Shown: positions 32,850-42,869 of the stretch, one piece after another
Layout: each line of letters opens with the position of its first letter
Numbering within the stretch: position 1 is the first letter of the stretch
Assembly: GCA_023897205.1 (NCBI GenBank)
Contig: JAHWDD010000010.1
Location: 868,001-932,000, forward strand
Length of the DNA: 64,000 bases
Direction of reading: 5' to 3'
Source: Exophiala sp. HKRS030
Lineage: Eukaryota; Ascomycota; Eurotiomycetes; Chaetothyriales; Herpotrichiellaceae
The notes under the pieces: model-generated
The model's database searches: none
What the model was told of the DNA's origin: nothing
The model's input: the letters and a program-made list of their open reading frames with translations, nothing else
Translations under genes and position numbers: made by a program

Positions 32850-34807
32850 TCAGGCTTGATGCCTGTTTTGAGGGTCCTCGACCAGCTCCGTCACGTTATC
32901 ATTGTGTTGTACGGCAACTTTCTCCAAGTCTTCATCCTGAATATGTCCAGCTACTGCCTTTCCAAATAGGGCATCGATCTCTTCCAACGCAAGTCCAGAA
33001 GTCTGCAGATGAGGTGATCTCGTTAGCTCAACTTTTCCTGATATGACGCTCGGATGTTTTCGACAAGGAGAATACTGACCTCTGGAAGTCTAAAGTATAG
33101 ATAGATTGTGTGGACTACACCAAGGCAGAGGAATATGAGATAGTATTTCCAGCCGATCGTAGCCATTGCCGTCGATGCGAGCTCGAGCCACAAGGTGTCG
33201 GCCAGGAAGAGTCCTGACATTGCAAGGCCAGTGCCCATTGAGCGCAGGTGCGATGGAAAGATCTCGGAGGCGACGGTGAACTGGTTGACGTCGATTGCGC
33301 TTCCATAACTACATCAAGTCTGTGAGCAGAGGCAAGACTGATGAGCTATTAACTTACGCAGTAACGTAGAGAAACAGAAATGTCAATGCCGCAGCAGCAT
33401 AACTCTTAGAATTCGTCTCAGAGTATTTTGCGATCAAAGCCGTGGCGACAGTAAACATCGCCACATTGGCAGTGTAGCCAGCAACTGCTCAGTTGTCAGT
33501 GATGGGGCTACTTAACTGTAGGTTGCCTTACGAAGAGCTTTTCGACGACCTAGACGATCCGAGAACATTGCACCAGCAAAGTTGGCAATCATGGCCCAAG
33601 TATTGTACCCAGCGCCAACGATCAATGCTTCCGAGTTACTCAATCCGAGGGACTGGTAAAGAAGTGTGTTGTAGTTGTTGACTGAGATGTCAGATTGTGT
33701 TGATATGCAATAGTTTGGGGGGCGAAGGAGACTCACTAACTAGCACGCCGACATTCTGCCCACCCACCAACAGCATAAGGGCTAGAATGAAGCGTTTTCG
33801 GTACGTCTGTTTCGTGAAGAGTTGCCACTTTCCATCAGTCAAGAGGGCCACACGATCCGCCTCCAGTTGTTTTCTGATGAGGCCCAACTCTCGGTGTGCA
33901 AAATGGTCTTCAGGATCATGCTTGTCGTGGTGTAGTCTGCAAAGGATTTCCAATGCCTTCTGGTCTTGTCCACGAGAACAGAGCCACCGAGGACTTTCGG
34001 GAACTGCGCACATTTAGTATTTGCTTCGATTGCCTAGATGAAGCAAACATACTGAAAAAGCTCCCACCCAGAACGCACAATGCAAGGATCACGAGCACAG
34101 CGTTTGGAAATCGCCAGCCGAAGCTAGTCTCGGAAGCGTGAAAACACGCGAAACTGGGCGTGGTCAGCTCTCACCCATACTTCATACATCTGAGGCATAA
34201 TTCACCCAATCCAGGCTGCCAGTGCATATCCTGCGTTGATAAAAGAGCCGTGAGCACCAGCCATGAGCCCTCGCGAATGTGGAGGAGCAACCTCTGCGTA
34301 GTATGTCGGCATTGCCACGATGACTTGACCAACGGAGAGACCAGTGATGACACGAGCTGCCAGATACTTGTACCAGAATGAGCATCTTCTTATTAGACAG
34401 GGTGATAAGTCTACTGACCATGCCTTGATTGACTGCTCCGGTCTGGATTGCTGCGCCAATGATACCTATCACAGCCGCTAGACGGAGACCATTGAGTCGC
34501 CCTAGTTTCTCGACTGCGTATGCCGACACTAGACATCCAAAAAAGCCTCCTGCGAAGAAGACACCATTCGCAGCGCCGATGATAGCAGTGGCATGGCTAG
34601 ATGTCGGGTCAATGTTCAGTGAGGAATACCACGTTGGCTGACCAAGTGTAGCCACAATAACGGAAAGGCCATAGCCTCCAAAAAGAGAGCCAAACGCGGC
34701 GAAAAGAATTACCTGAGTATCGGTATTGGTTAGAACGACCACTGGTATGGATGCTGAATGCTCATATGGCTGCTTACCGCGACATTGTATGAACTGTATG
34801 TCTCCAT
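32850..34807 (-). CDS. MFS sugar porter (hexose/polyol-type transporter)
   Basis: Nine exons: 34778-34807, 34419-34712, 34206-34366, 34053-34153, 33737-34003, 33532-33681, 33358-33484, 33080-33308, 32850-33002; 503 residues. Introns are 47-77 nt and every junction rebuilds a sugar-porter motif: GAVNQGMYLAARVITGLSVG in TM4, AAWIGFACF, FFIPESPRWL before the central loop, GGQNVGVLVINNYN in TM7, SDRLGRRKALLAGY after TM8, and RLPETSGLALEEIDALFG at the end of TM12. The protein has the normal 12-segment plan and family length. The N-terminus is short, with the first membrane segment beginning near residue 10. The substrate cannot be read from sequence. Together with the neighbouring regulator and antiporter it forms a same-strand trio; a CGG/CCG palindrome lies about 310 bp upstream. 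Confidence 0.92.
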
Positions 34808-35422
34808 TTTGTCGAAGCTGCAATGATGGTTAGGTCTACAGTATTGACGGTCCGACCGAACCAGATGAGGGACACAGCCAGTCCTTTATACATTCGACGT
34901 TTGAGAGTCAGTCCACCCCGGCTGGGGGATGATTTGCTAACCCCGACATTGCCGCACCAAGGGAGAATCAAGCCTTCCAAGCTTAAGCGAAGAACGGAGT
35001 ATGGCGGTGGGGTTGTCAATGGGATGAGGGCCGAAAACAAGAGATTGATCAGATTGTCCCTCATTCTTGCAGTTGGGGGACTTGATGTGGTCGAAGGAGA
35101 ATAGTGCTGTCGAAGTTCACCACCGGACGTCCGGTGGAGGAAATCAACCACAGCATCAGCGGCGCGGATTGGCGGATAAATACCGACTACCATGATCAGG
35201 GACTAATCACTGAGAGATGACTATTCCAAAACGTCCAACCATAATCACATGCGAGAATTGAGGCTTATGATCTCGGAATCGCGAAGCCTTCTAAAACTGC
35301 TGCTCCTGATCGTATCTGGCCATTGCCTTGTCGCAGTCAAACTAGATATAAGTGGCAGTCATGACCCAGAGGAAAGACGATTCGATCTAGTGGTGTGATT
35401 GATCGATTGCTTTGCTAGGAGC
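34808..35422. promoter_or_regulatory. Promoter region of the sugar porter
   Basis: 615 bp between the antiporter stop and the sugar porter start. It holds the perfect 18-bp palindrome at 35120-35137. A minus-strand frame across 34774-35193 has no family features and overlaps the true first exon out of frame. Confidence 0.5.
35120..35137. promoter_or_regulatory. 18-bp perfect palindrome with inverted CGG/CCG triplets
   Basis: CCACCGGAC is followed directly by its exact reverse complement GTCCGGTGG. Zn2Cys6 dimers typically bind paired CGG triplets in inverted, everted or direct order, so this is a natural candidate site for the regulator at 29632-32323. It lies 313 bp before the sugar porter ATG. 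The palindrome is seen; the binding is inference. Confidence 0.6.
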
Positions 35423-36946
35423 TCATGCTTTGGCAAACTTTGAAGCACCTCTAATACGCTTGCCATACTTCATAAGCAGGAATGGAAACGGGGCCGCTGC
35501 CAACGCTAAGAAACCCAGCAAAGAAGATGCCCAACCTACTCCCAGGGATTCATACACTTTTAGGTAAGCCACAGTTAGCATTCGTTCCATCGTAAGGACA
35601 GACATGTCAAACTTACTTTGTACGCCAAACAAGGGAAATGCAGCTCCGGCGGCCAAGCGAGTGAAGGCGTTGGCACCTAGGGCAGAGGCAGCATAGACGG
35701 GATATGCTTCGACTAGAAAAGTCCAAATTCCTGAATATACCAGCAATCCGCCGACGCCAAAGAAGCCGCTGCCAATGATGGGCACAATCCAGTGCACGGA
35801 TGGTCGGGCCGTCCAGCCAAAGAAGAAGAGGCTCACGGGGAGACATAGAGCTCCGAACGCAACTGCTGGTAGTCGAAACTCAGGCTCCGGGTTGCCACTG
35901 TTCTCTTTCAATTGTTTATCCCGGTACTTCCGCCACAATGGGTCCATTGCCAGTCCGATAAATGCTCCAACACCAATACCGATGAAGGTCAAACCAATCT
36001 CGGACAGTTCAAAGCGGTATACGGTGCGAAATACATACGCAAAACCACCGAAGAGTAGATATTGGATCCCAAGAGTGAAGGCAGTCAGGATGCAGAGAGA
36101 CAACAGCATGTACTCTAAGACGAGCAACTTAAAAGGGCGTGTACAGCTGATGAGGATCGTTCTTCCAAGCCCCTGTGGTTGCAATTTTTTGTCGACGTCA
36201 AGGCCTTGCTCACGCCGGAGACGTTCACTTTTCCGCCGAAGGAGGAGTGGGGCGTAGGTCTCAGGGCTGAAGAAGTAGAACAGCACCATCAGCACCCCGA
36301 TCCAGATCATGAGGGCATAGAAGCTCCATCTCCATGTTGTATACTGGCATATGAATCCTCCGAAGATTGGCCCGACATCTGGACCCAGGAATGCGGTGAT
36401 CGAATATACAAGCATGGGCGTTTGAAGTTGAGAATGGTCAAAGAGGTCGCCGACTGTGCCACCAGCGACGCTCAAGAAGGCACTGCTGGCAGCACCGCTG
36501 AAAAAGCGTCCTATGAGCTCGGTCTCGATGTTCCGCGCCAGAGCACAAGGGATGAGCCAGATGAGGTATAAAATCAGTGACCACAAGCAGATGGGTCGAC
36601 GTCCATAAAACTCGGACAGTGGCGCGACGAGCAGCGGCCCCAGACCCATTGCAAGCGTGTACAACGAGAGACCGGCGGTAGCCAACTCCCGCGAAGCTCC
36701 CCATTCAGTATTGAACTGGTCGTAGGCCAGAGTGTAGATGCTCGAGCCCGCTGTGACCACATGAGCGATCAAGGACGAGATCAAAACTATGACCCATTTT
36801 CTTGGGGTGCTCAATCGTCGCGGGTCTTCAGCTCCAAGCTCAACAGGTACCCGGCTGTCAGGCCCATTTTGATCGGGCTTTGGTAATATATTTTGCTCCG
36901 TCGATTTGGTGGCCTCAGGGTCTCCCGAGCAATGGCTTGTTTTCAT
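35423..36946 (-). CDS. DHA1-type MFS drug:H+ antiporter
   Basis: Two exons, 35617-36946 and 35423-35556, with a 60-nt intron; 487 residues. A 60-residue hydrophilic N-terminus precedes 12 membrane segments. Motif A is PLSEFYGRRP, and motif C of 12-segment antiporters is seen as AFLGPDVGPIFGGFI in TM5. VEAYPVYAASALGANAFTR and MYESLGVGWASSLLGFLAL (across the junction) are typical of fungal DHA1 transporters related to the Flr1/Tpo group. Such proteins export drugs, polyamines or secondary metabolites. The intron and protein end follow family expectation. The frame extends 5 codons upstream of the ATG at 36946, but with no ATG there. Likely co-regulated with the neighbouring sugar porter and regulator. 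Confidence 0.9.
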   Translation of the reverse strand: MKTSHCSGDPEATKSTEQNILPKPDQNGPDSRVPVELGAEDPRRLSTPRKWVIVLISSLIAHVVTAGSSIYTLAYDQFNTEWGASRELATAGLSLYTLAMGLGPLLVAPLSEFYGRRPICLWSLILYLIWLIPCALARNIETELIGRFFSGAASSAFLSVAGGTVGDLFDHSQLQTPMLVYSITAFLGPDVGPIFGGFICQYTTWRWSFYALMIWIGVLMVLFYFFSPETYAPLLLRRKSERLRREQGLDVDKKLQPQGLGRTILISCTRPFKLLVLEYMLLSLCILTAFTLGIQYLLFGGFAYVFRTVYRFELSEIGLTFIGIGVGAFIGLAMDPLWRKYRDKQLKENSGNPEPEFRLPAVAFGALCLPVSLFFFGWTARPSVHWIVPIIGSGFFGVGGLLVYSGIWTFLVEAYPVYAASALGANAFTRLAAGAAFPLFGVQSKFDMSVLTMERMLTVAYLKVYESLGVGWASSLLGFLALAAAPFPFLLMKYGKRIRGASKFAKA

Positions 36947-37460
36947 GGTGTTTCGCGTCAAATATCAAGTGTTGCAAGCATTCCCAGACAGTGCCAGCCA
37001 TCGCAACATCAGCATAGACGGCCGTATAGTCGGCTAGTCGTTCTCACAGAAACAATGTCAGCAAAGATTGCAGAAATTCTACACCCAGGACCATCGCGAC
37101 AATAAATTCCTCCGATTTCCTTAGACCAAGATTCGTTATCGTGAGTCCGGAGTTTGCGCGTAGTGCTTAGTGCGGTTCAAGCGGCTGCTGCGGTGATGGA
37201 ATTTGATGGCGTGCTCGGACCGAAGACCATCTATACACCCGTTCGGTGGTCATTCTCCGAGATTTGAAGTGGCTTCGTATATTTCAAGATAGATATGGGA
37301 TGTTGGCGATATTCTTGATCAAGGGGTATTTGTAGATACGTCAGCAATCGTAACTACCATAGTGTCATGTACCCTTTAGTGATGTCCATGAAGACCGAGT
37401 CATTGATATGGAATTATTCTATCTCGCTTATTCCCATACCATACGGTTAACAAACGTCAA
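36947..37460. promoter_or_regulatory. Promoter region of the DHA1 antiporter
   Basis: 514 bp between the LSG1 stop and the antiporter start. GTTCGGTGG at 37241-37249 differs at one base from the right arm of the palindrome upstream of the sugar porter and sits at a similar distance (about 295 bp) from its gene. Nothing else noted. Confidence 0.4.
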
Positions 37461-39449
37461 TCACTCATCATCGTTCGCTGATCTGACGGTCCTCGCCTTC
37501 CTCCTTGCGCCTTTGAAATGCTTCTTGCTGTTCAGCTTCATGTCCGCCGGGTCAATATCTCTCTCGAGCGCAACCATTGTCCTTGCTTTTCGCCCCGTCA
37601 ATTGCTTCTGCTGTGCTCCCTGTTCTGTGTACTGGTGATTAAAAGGCATAGTCAGGTGGCCTGCATTTCCAGAGCCAGGACCAAAGAATCGCTTATCAAG
37701 GGATCTTGACTTGTTGCCTGTCTCCTGTGGGCGTAGAGGCACCGACATCTGTGATTCAGTATCTCCATCCCGCGTAATTTCGTCATTATGTGCGATCAGC
37801 CAGGCTTGTCGCTTGGCCGGCAGATGCGCGAAATCGTAAAGGGCTTCGTTGAATTCCGCCCCGTCGATTTCTGGGTCGTGGGGAGGTGGGTGGCAGTACA
37901 GTAATTTGCCATTAACGTAGTCCTTCAAGATATATCTCGCAGCCCTCGACTCATCTGGCTGGCCGTGGCCGGTCGTAGCGAAACCTCGAGCTTTGGCATA
38001 TGCTCGCAACATTTCAGACGCCGTCGGTGTCCCTGTGCCGCCTTCCTCTACAGGCCTTGTCACAATCTTCATACCGTAGACATTCTCTAAAAATGCCTGT
38101 GGAATTCTGTGTGCGACAAGGCCAGCCGGACCGGTAAATTCACGTAGTTGGTCAATGGGTAGAACGCCATTGCAAACTAGTTCGGCCTTGGTGGTTGCAA
38201 AGTTTGGGAAAACTAGACCAGGACAATCACACAAAATGACCCGATCGGAGAGATGTATGGTCTGGAAGTGCTTCGTCTTTCCTGGGGTAGATGAGACGCT
38301 GACTTTCTTTGCACCGATCATGGCATTGATCGTCGATGACTTTCCGACGTTGGGGTAACCAACTAGTCCTATTGTCGTTTTCCGATCCTGTGTGCTGTCT
38401 TTCGGTATATTCTCTAGAAACAATGCTTCTAGTTCGTCCACGGTCAATATCTGTGTGCTAGCAGATGGCAGTTCTGAAGGTCCAGCTTCGAAGTTGTCTT
38501 CATCGGATTCGTCAGATCCTTCTTCCTCATCTGACCACTCTTCACCGTCCTCTTCTCTCAGATTGAGATCTTGGAGGTTCTGGGCCATGGTCTTCTGAGG
38601 CAAGTTCCGATCGATCTGTTGTTGAATCTGCCGTGCGTCTAATTCCTCAATGGCATCTCGGCCCTCGTTCATCTCTTTTGCAAGATGAGCCGAGAAAAAC
38701 TTGTAATTGATCCCTTGTTGCTGGAAATACATTGCCCATACTTGTCGTTGTTCCTCGGTCATCATATCAGCCTTGTTGACCAGCAGCAAGTTGCGCTTCT
38801 GGGGGTCGACTTCCTTGACGTATCTCTCAAGATCTTCACTCCGAAAGAGCAACGGATTTCTAGCGTCGACAATCTGCACGATTAAATCCGACCTCTCGAT
38901 AACTCTCCATAGTTGTCTCCAGACTTCAATATTTCGCTCGAAAGGTGTCATGAGTAGATCGTCATTTTCCTGCAACTCTGCAAGTCCTCGTCTCCAATCC
39001 AACAGGCTTGCTCTCTCCTGTTCATCTAATTGTCGGGGTGTCGTTGTCTCATCCCACTTCGGCCGCCTCGGGACAGTCAATCTTCCCTTGTTCTGTGCAT
39101 GTTTTCTCCTAGCACCTCTCTCTTCAGCCGCGCTTAGAAGATATGGGTTATTTTGATCAGAATGTATGATTTTGACATTATTCATCTTCTCTGCCGTGAA
39201 ATCAGTGCCTGCGAGTTCGGCAGTCGAAAGAAACTCGTCGAGAGCGCCTTGTTCAGTGACACTGCGCATCTTCACCCAAGAGGCCTCTTTCGCTTCATTT
39301 GTAACGTAAGTCTGTCCGGTAGTGTGGTCGACCCGAAGTACACCCTGTGCAGAGACTTTCTTCCTGTCTGAACCCTTGCCTTTGCCGAAGCGATCGTTCA
39401 TCAGGCTATTGCCCAACCCGACGCTGTTCTTGCTCTTCGCTAAGACCAT
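37461..39449 (-). CDS. LSG1: Large-subunit GTPase LSG1 (60S ribosome maturation)
   Basis: Single exon, 662 residues. LSG1 is a cytoplasmic, circularly permuted GTPase that releases the export adaptor Nmd3 from pre-60S subunits. The permuted order is visible: DARNPL (G5-like, near residue 195), NKAD (G4, near 225), then GYPNVGKSS (G1, near 364), a Thr-rich switch STPGKTKHFQT (G2), and DCPG (G3, near 408). An acidic Glu/Ser/Asp insert of about 40 residues separates the two halves, as usual in this family. The C-terminus is Lys/Arg-rich (KKHFKGARRKARTVR). The start MVLAKSKNSVGLGNSLMNDRFGK fits the family N-terminus MGKxKxxxGLGxxLxxxR. Divergent from LTV1. Confidence 0.95.
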   Translation of the reverse strand: MVLAKSKNSVGLGNSLMNDRFGKGKGSDRKKVSAQGVLRVDHTTGQTYVTNEAKEASWVKMRSVTEQGALDEFLSTAELAGTDFTAEKMNNVKIIHSDQNNPYLLSAAEERGARRKHAQNKGRLTVPRRPKWDETTTPRQLDEQERASLLDWRRGLAELQENDDLLMTPFERNIEVWRQLWRVIERSDLIVQIVDARNPLLFRSEDLERYVKEVDPQKRNLLLVNKADMMTEEQRQVWAMYFQQQGINYKFFSAHLAKEMNEGRDAIEELDARQIQQQIDRNLPQKTMAQNLQDLNLREEDGEEWSDEEEGSDESDEDNFEAGPSELPSASTQILTVDELEALFLENIPKDSTQDRKTTIGLVGYPNVGKSSTINAMIGAKKVSVSSTPGKTKHFQTIHLSDRVILCDCPGLVFPNFATTKAELVCNGVLPIDQLREFTGPAGLVAHRIPQAFLENVYGMKIVTRPVEEGGTGTPTASEMLRAYAKARGFATTGHGQPDESRAARYILKDYVNGKLLYCHPPPHDPEIDGAEFNEALYDFAHLPAKRQAWLIAHNDEITRDGDTESQMSVPLRPQETGNKSRSLDKRFFGPGSGNAGHLTMPFNHQYTEQGAQQKQLTGRKARTMVALERDIDPADMKLNSKKHFKGARRKARTVRSANDDE

Positions 39450-39727
39450 CTTGACGGAGTTGTTTGGGCGTGCAGTACTGGAGGGAGGCGAATCGAGGTA
39501 GTCAGGGTTTGCACCTCACTGTTTGATCGTTGAAAGAGAAAGATTTGGAGTCGAGCGCAGGACGTCATATAGAGTGGCGGTTGCGCTGACTATTCGATGC
39601 GGGAGACCAAAATTTCTTAGAAATTATTTTCCGCACCACTTTCACCCCCCCGCCATACGCAGCCACTCTTACCCTTGACACAAGTCTACACGTTCACCAA
39701 CCTAGACCTTTTTAAAGATTGTCCAAA
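39450..39727. promoter_or_regulatory. Bidirectional promoter of LSG1 and LTV1
   Basis: 278 bp between the two starts. Contains AAAATTTC at 39609-39616, resembling the RRPE core of ribosome-biogenesis promoters in yeast, within an imperfect AT-rich inverted repeat to 39625, and a C-rich stretch after it. Confidence 0.5.
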
Positions 39728-41193
39728 ATGCCTCGGAAACGATGGATGTACGGGTTTCCCATTTGATTTGGATTTATAGACTCTAATGAGAGAACAGTGA
39801 CAAGAACCAGGCCCAGACCTTCCAACTTCTTTACCGTCCACAAAATGACCCGTCGTTACACGATGAGACTGCTGGCGAGCGGGCGCTCTACCCTGTTTCG
39901 GGTCCAGTCCCAGCCTCGCGGAAGACTGAGCAGAAAGCTGGTTTACACTTGACCGACCTGGAAGATGATCTGGATTTTGAGAGCATGCGCGAGAACGAGG
40001 GCGAGGCGGCAGAGTACGGAGTTTACTTCGACGACACGAATTATGATTACATGCAACATTTGCGAGATATCGGAGAAGGCGGTGGAGAGTCACATTTCAT
40101 GGAGGCTGCTCCTGTAAAGGTGCAGGGCAAGGGCAAAGGGAAGGCAAAAACAATGAAACTGGAAGATGCACTCAGGGAAGTATCGCTGGATGACACTCAG
40201 AGTGTGGTCGGCAGTGAGATGTTATCGACTTTGTCCACATCAACAAGGCCTGCGACGTACCAGAATCAGCAGGATGTTCCGGATGAGATTGCTGGATTCC
40301 AACCTGACATGGACCCTCGACTACGAGAAGTACTGGAGGCCTTGGACGATGACGCTTATGTGGACGAGAAGGACGAGGAAGATATGTTTGCAGCTCTTGC
40401 AAAAGAAGGACAGTTTGGAGAATTAGAGTTGGCTGAATTTGAAGCAAATTTCGAGGATGAAGATGACGACGGATGGGAGTCAGACGCAACAGAGAAGGCT
40501 CCTGCCCAGCCCGCTCAACTGCCCATGAGGACATCGTTTCCAACTGCCGCCGGAGCTGAATTAGTGAACGAGGACGGTTCTCTAGATGCCGAAGCTGCGG
40601 CAGCTGAAGATGGAGACTGGCTGAAAGAGTTCGCCAAATTCAAGAGAGACAACACAAGGAGACCTGAGCCAAAAACAGCAGATTCCATCATCGCGGCGTC
40701 TGCAGTACAGGATAAAGCCCCGACGCTTTACACACTGAACGGTACACCTCTGCGCCAGAAGAAGCGCAAAGGTGCCTTGACCAACCCCAGTGCATATTCA
40801 ATGACATCTTCCTCTTTGGCAAGGACCGATGGACAACAATTGCTGGATGCACGATTCGATCAGGTCGAAAAGATGTACTCTTTGGACGAGGCTGACGAGT
40901 TTGATGACATGGACGGCGGAATGTCGCTAGCATCGGGCATGACTGGCCAATCGAAAATGTCCCAACTCTCGACAACCAGCTTCGCAGATGAGGGTGCTGT
41001 TCGACAAGATTTTGGCGGCATGATGGACGATTTCCTAGGTCATTGGAACAAAGCAAACCCAGGAGGCAAACGGAAAGGTGCAAAGGGCAAAAGAGGGAAG
41101 AACGGCAATGAAAAATACGGCCTCCAGCAGCTCGACGAAGTGCGAGCAGAACTCGGACCTGCCAGGGTATATTCGCGCCCGACAAAAGCATGA
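39728..41193 (+). CDS. LTV1: LTV1, 40S ribosome assembly and export factor
   Basis: Two exons, 39728-39747 and 39798-41193, with a 50-nt intron; 471 residues. The tiny first exon gives MPRKRW, and splicing yields MPRKRWIDKNQAQTFQLLYR, the family N-terminus; without it the long frame would begin only at TDLEDDLDFES. LTV1 binds the pre-40S head (near Rps3/Enp1) and must be phosphorylated by casein kinase 1 to leave. The acidic middle (LREVLEALDDDAYVDE, EFEANFEDEDDDGWESD), RQDFGGMMDDFLGHW and a basic C-terminal stretch GGKRKGAKGKRGKNG are typical. Exon phases agree and the protein length is in the family range. Confidence 0.95.
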
Positions 41194-41413
41194 AATGGTC
41201 AGGCTAATGGTGTTTTTCGAGATTGAATTTTGTCGTGGCATTCGAAGATACCCCCTTTGTGCAATATAAACCTGTTTGTCGTTCTTCAAGCAAAGCCCTT
41301 CTGAAACGCCCTGTGCGTGCATCTGTACCAAATTCAACGTTGTAACATTGTTTTTATGCCTTTGGCTCGAATTCGCCGCCTTCCTGAATGTCTCCAAAGT
41401 TGGGCAAACGGAC

Positions 41414-41993
41414 TCATCCGTCTCGGGATTTGGCCACCGGATCCCAAGCACTATACTTCGGTTTGGTCCTGTCACAAGTTAACCACAGCTCGCAAGTGAT
41501 CACAGATGGTAACGCACGTTGAGTATGGTCTGTACGCAGCTCGGCTGCCTGTGTTGTTGATGACGGGTTGTTTTGTCTCCCACGGCCGTACACCGACAGC
41601 TAGCAGTTTGTCCTCGACGGGTGGCTTGTCTACCAGATAGCTCATCCAGGCGTGCCAACCGGGTTCGATATGGCTGGCGTCTAATTCCTTGTCCTTGTAA
41701 TCGACCTGATGAAACTTAGTCCAGAGCTCTTCGGAGCAGTAAGTTTCGCAATTTCCCCTACCCATCTCGTTCTCAGAGGAAGGTCTTCTTCCAAGTTCTC
41801 ATAGTATTTGTTTCCCCATCGATCCTTTCCCACGAGAACACCAGCCTTGGTGTCGCCCTATATACCTCTGTCAGAATGTCGATGCCCCTTGGGTGTTCAA
41901 GCAGAAATCCTTTACCATGTATTGCATCTGGTGGCCATACTCTTTGAAGCCAATTCTCCATAAATTGCGCAATGTTCGGGTGACGGTCGACAT
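41414..41993 (-). CDS. Mitochondrial complex I accessory subunit, NDUFA12/B17.2 type (nuo-13.4)
   Basis: Four exons: 41916-41993, 41762-41857, 41518-41705 and 41414-41468, introns 58, 56 and 49 nt; 138 residues. The joined protein reads MSTVTRTLRNLW, GDTKAGVLVGKDRWGNKYYEN, LPLRTRWVDYKDKELD, IEPGWHAWMSYLVDKPP and YRPYSTTKPKY, a complete and ordered match to the NDUFA12 family (called the 13.4-kDa subunit in Neurospora). It is a peripheral-arm accessory subunit of NADH:ubiquinone oxidoreductase. The gene is easy to miss because single-exon frames here are in the wrong phase: the frame at 41773-42219 is a shadow. Convergent with LTV1 (220 bp), divergent from the deubiquitinase. Confidence 0.94.
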
Positions 41994-42869
41994 GGCGAGG
42001 GGGTCGGAGAGCACTCGGCGAGGCTCGAAGGGGGAAGGAAGGAGGCAAAGTGCTGATGTTGGGGAGGAGGTCAGGAGGGTTCAGTGCCGTGTAGTCGGAC
42101 AACGTGAGGTCTTTATTGGAGATGCTGATTTGATCGGACTGTCGGCGCAACTGGAAGGACGAGGGAGAAGCAAGCGAGCTTTGCGGACTGATCTGATCGG
42201 GGCTTGGCGGGCCATTCACTCACCCATTAATTAGAGAGGGATCGAGTCACTTTAACTGGGGTGGGAATGGAATACAGTACGAGTACTACTCCGTGGCCTG
42301 TAAAAACATCGCTGGCAGCTAGAGGGAATCCATCAAGCCACCGAACCAATAAACAGCGCAAGCCCGGCGCGATCAATAGCCCAACAACACAGGCTCAGGC
42401 TCCTTGGGGGTCAAACTGGGCGTCCGCGGGGCAAAACGAGGCAGGAGATTCGAGAGAAAACGCCCGCCTCCCATCACGGGCTGGATCGCTGACCTCAGCC
42501 TCCCAACCCTCTTTAAAACTCTCATCGTTCATATCTCTCTAATACCTCGCGTATCATATCGTGCGTATGACGCGTTCAGACACATCGTATTTGCCGCCGC
42601 CATTATCAAGACATCTGTGATATATTGCGGACATTAGTGAGGCCAGGGTTCATCACTATTTACTCCTCACCCGCATCGAACACCACCAAACAGGCCCCCC
42701 TCAAAAAAGATTTAATTGCCGAAGTCGGACACTACTTCAGCCTTGGCCTCCCACGACAGTCATGGTTCAGAATATTTCTTCGAATTTCTAAAGTATTTGC
42801 AGCGATAGGGAAAGTTGTAGGGCAACAGAGTGCCCAGCACCGTCCTGCTGGGCAGCAGCAGCAGCAGAT
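41994..42869. promoter_or_regulatory. Divergent promoter region of NDUFA12-type subunit and deubiquitinase
   Basis: 876 bp. Contains TACTCCGTG (a one-base variant of the recurring 9-mer) near 42285 and a short CAG run just before the deubiquitinase ATG. No gene seen. Confidence 0.45.

Noticed and set aside
34774..35193. 139-codon minus-strand frame upstream of the sugar porter
   Set aside because: Overlaps the true first exon out of frame and has no family features; it spans promoter sequence including the palindrome.
41773..42219. 148-codon minus-strand frame
   Set aside because: It is a wrong-phase shadow of exons 1-2 of the NDUFA12-type gene, whose spliced product matches the family from end to end.
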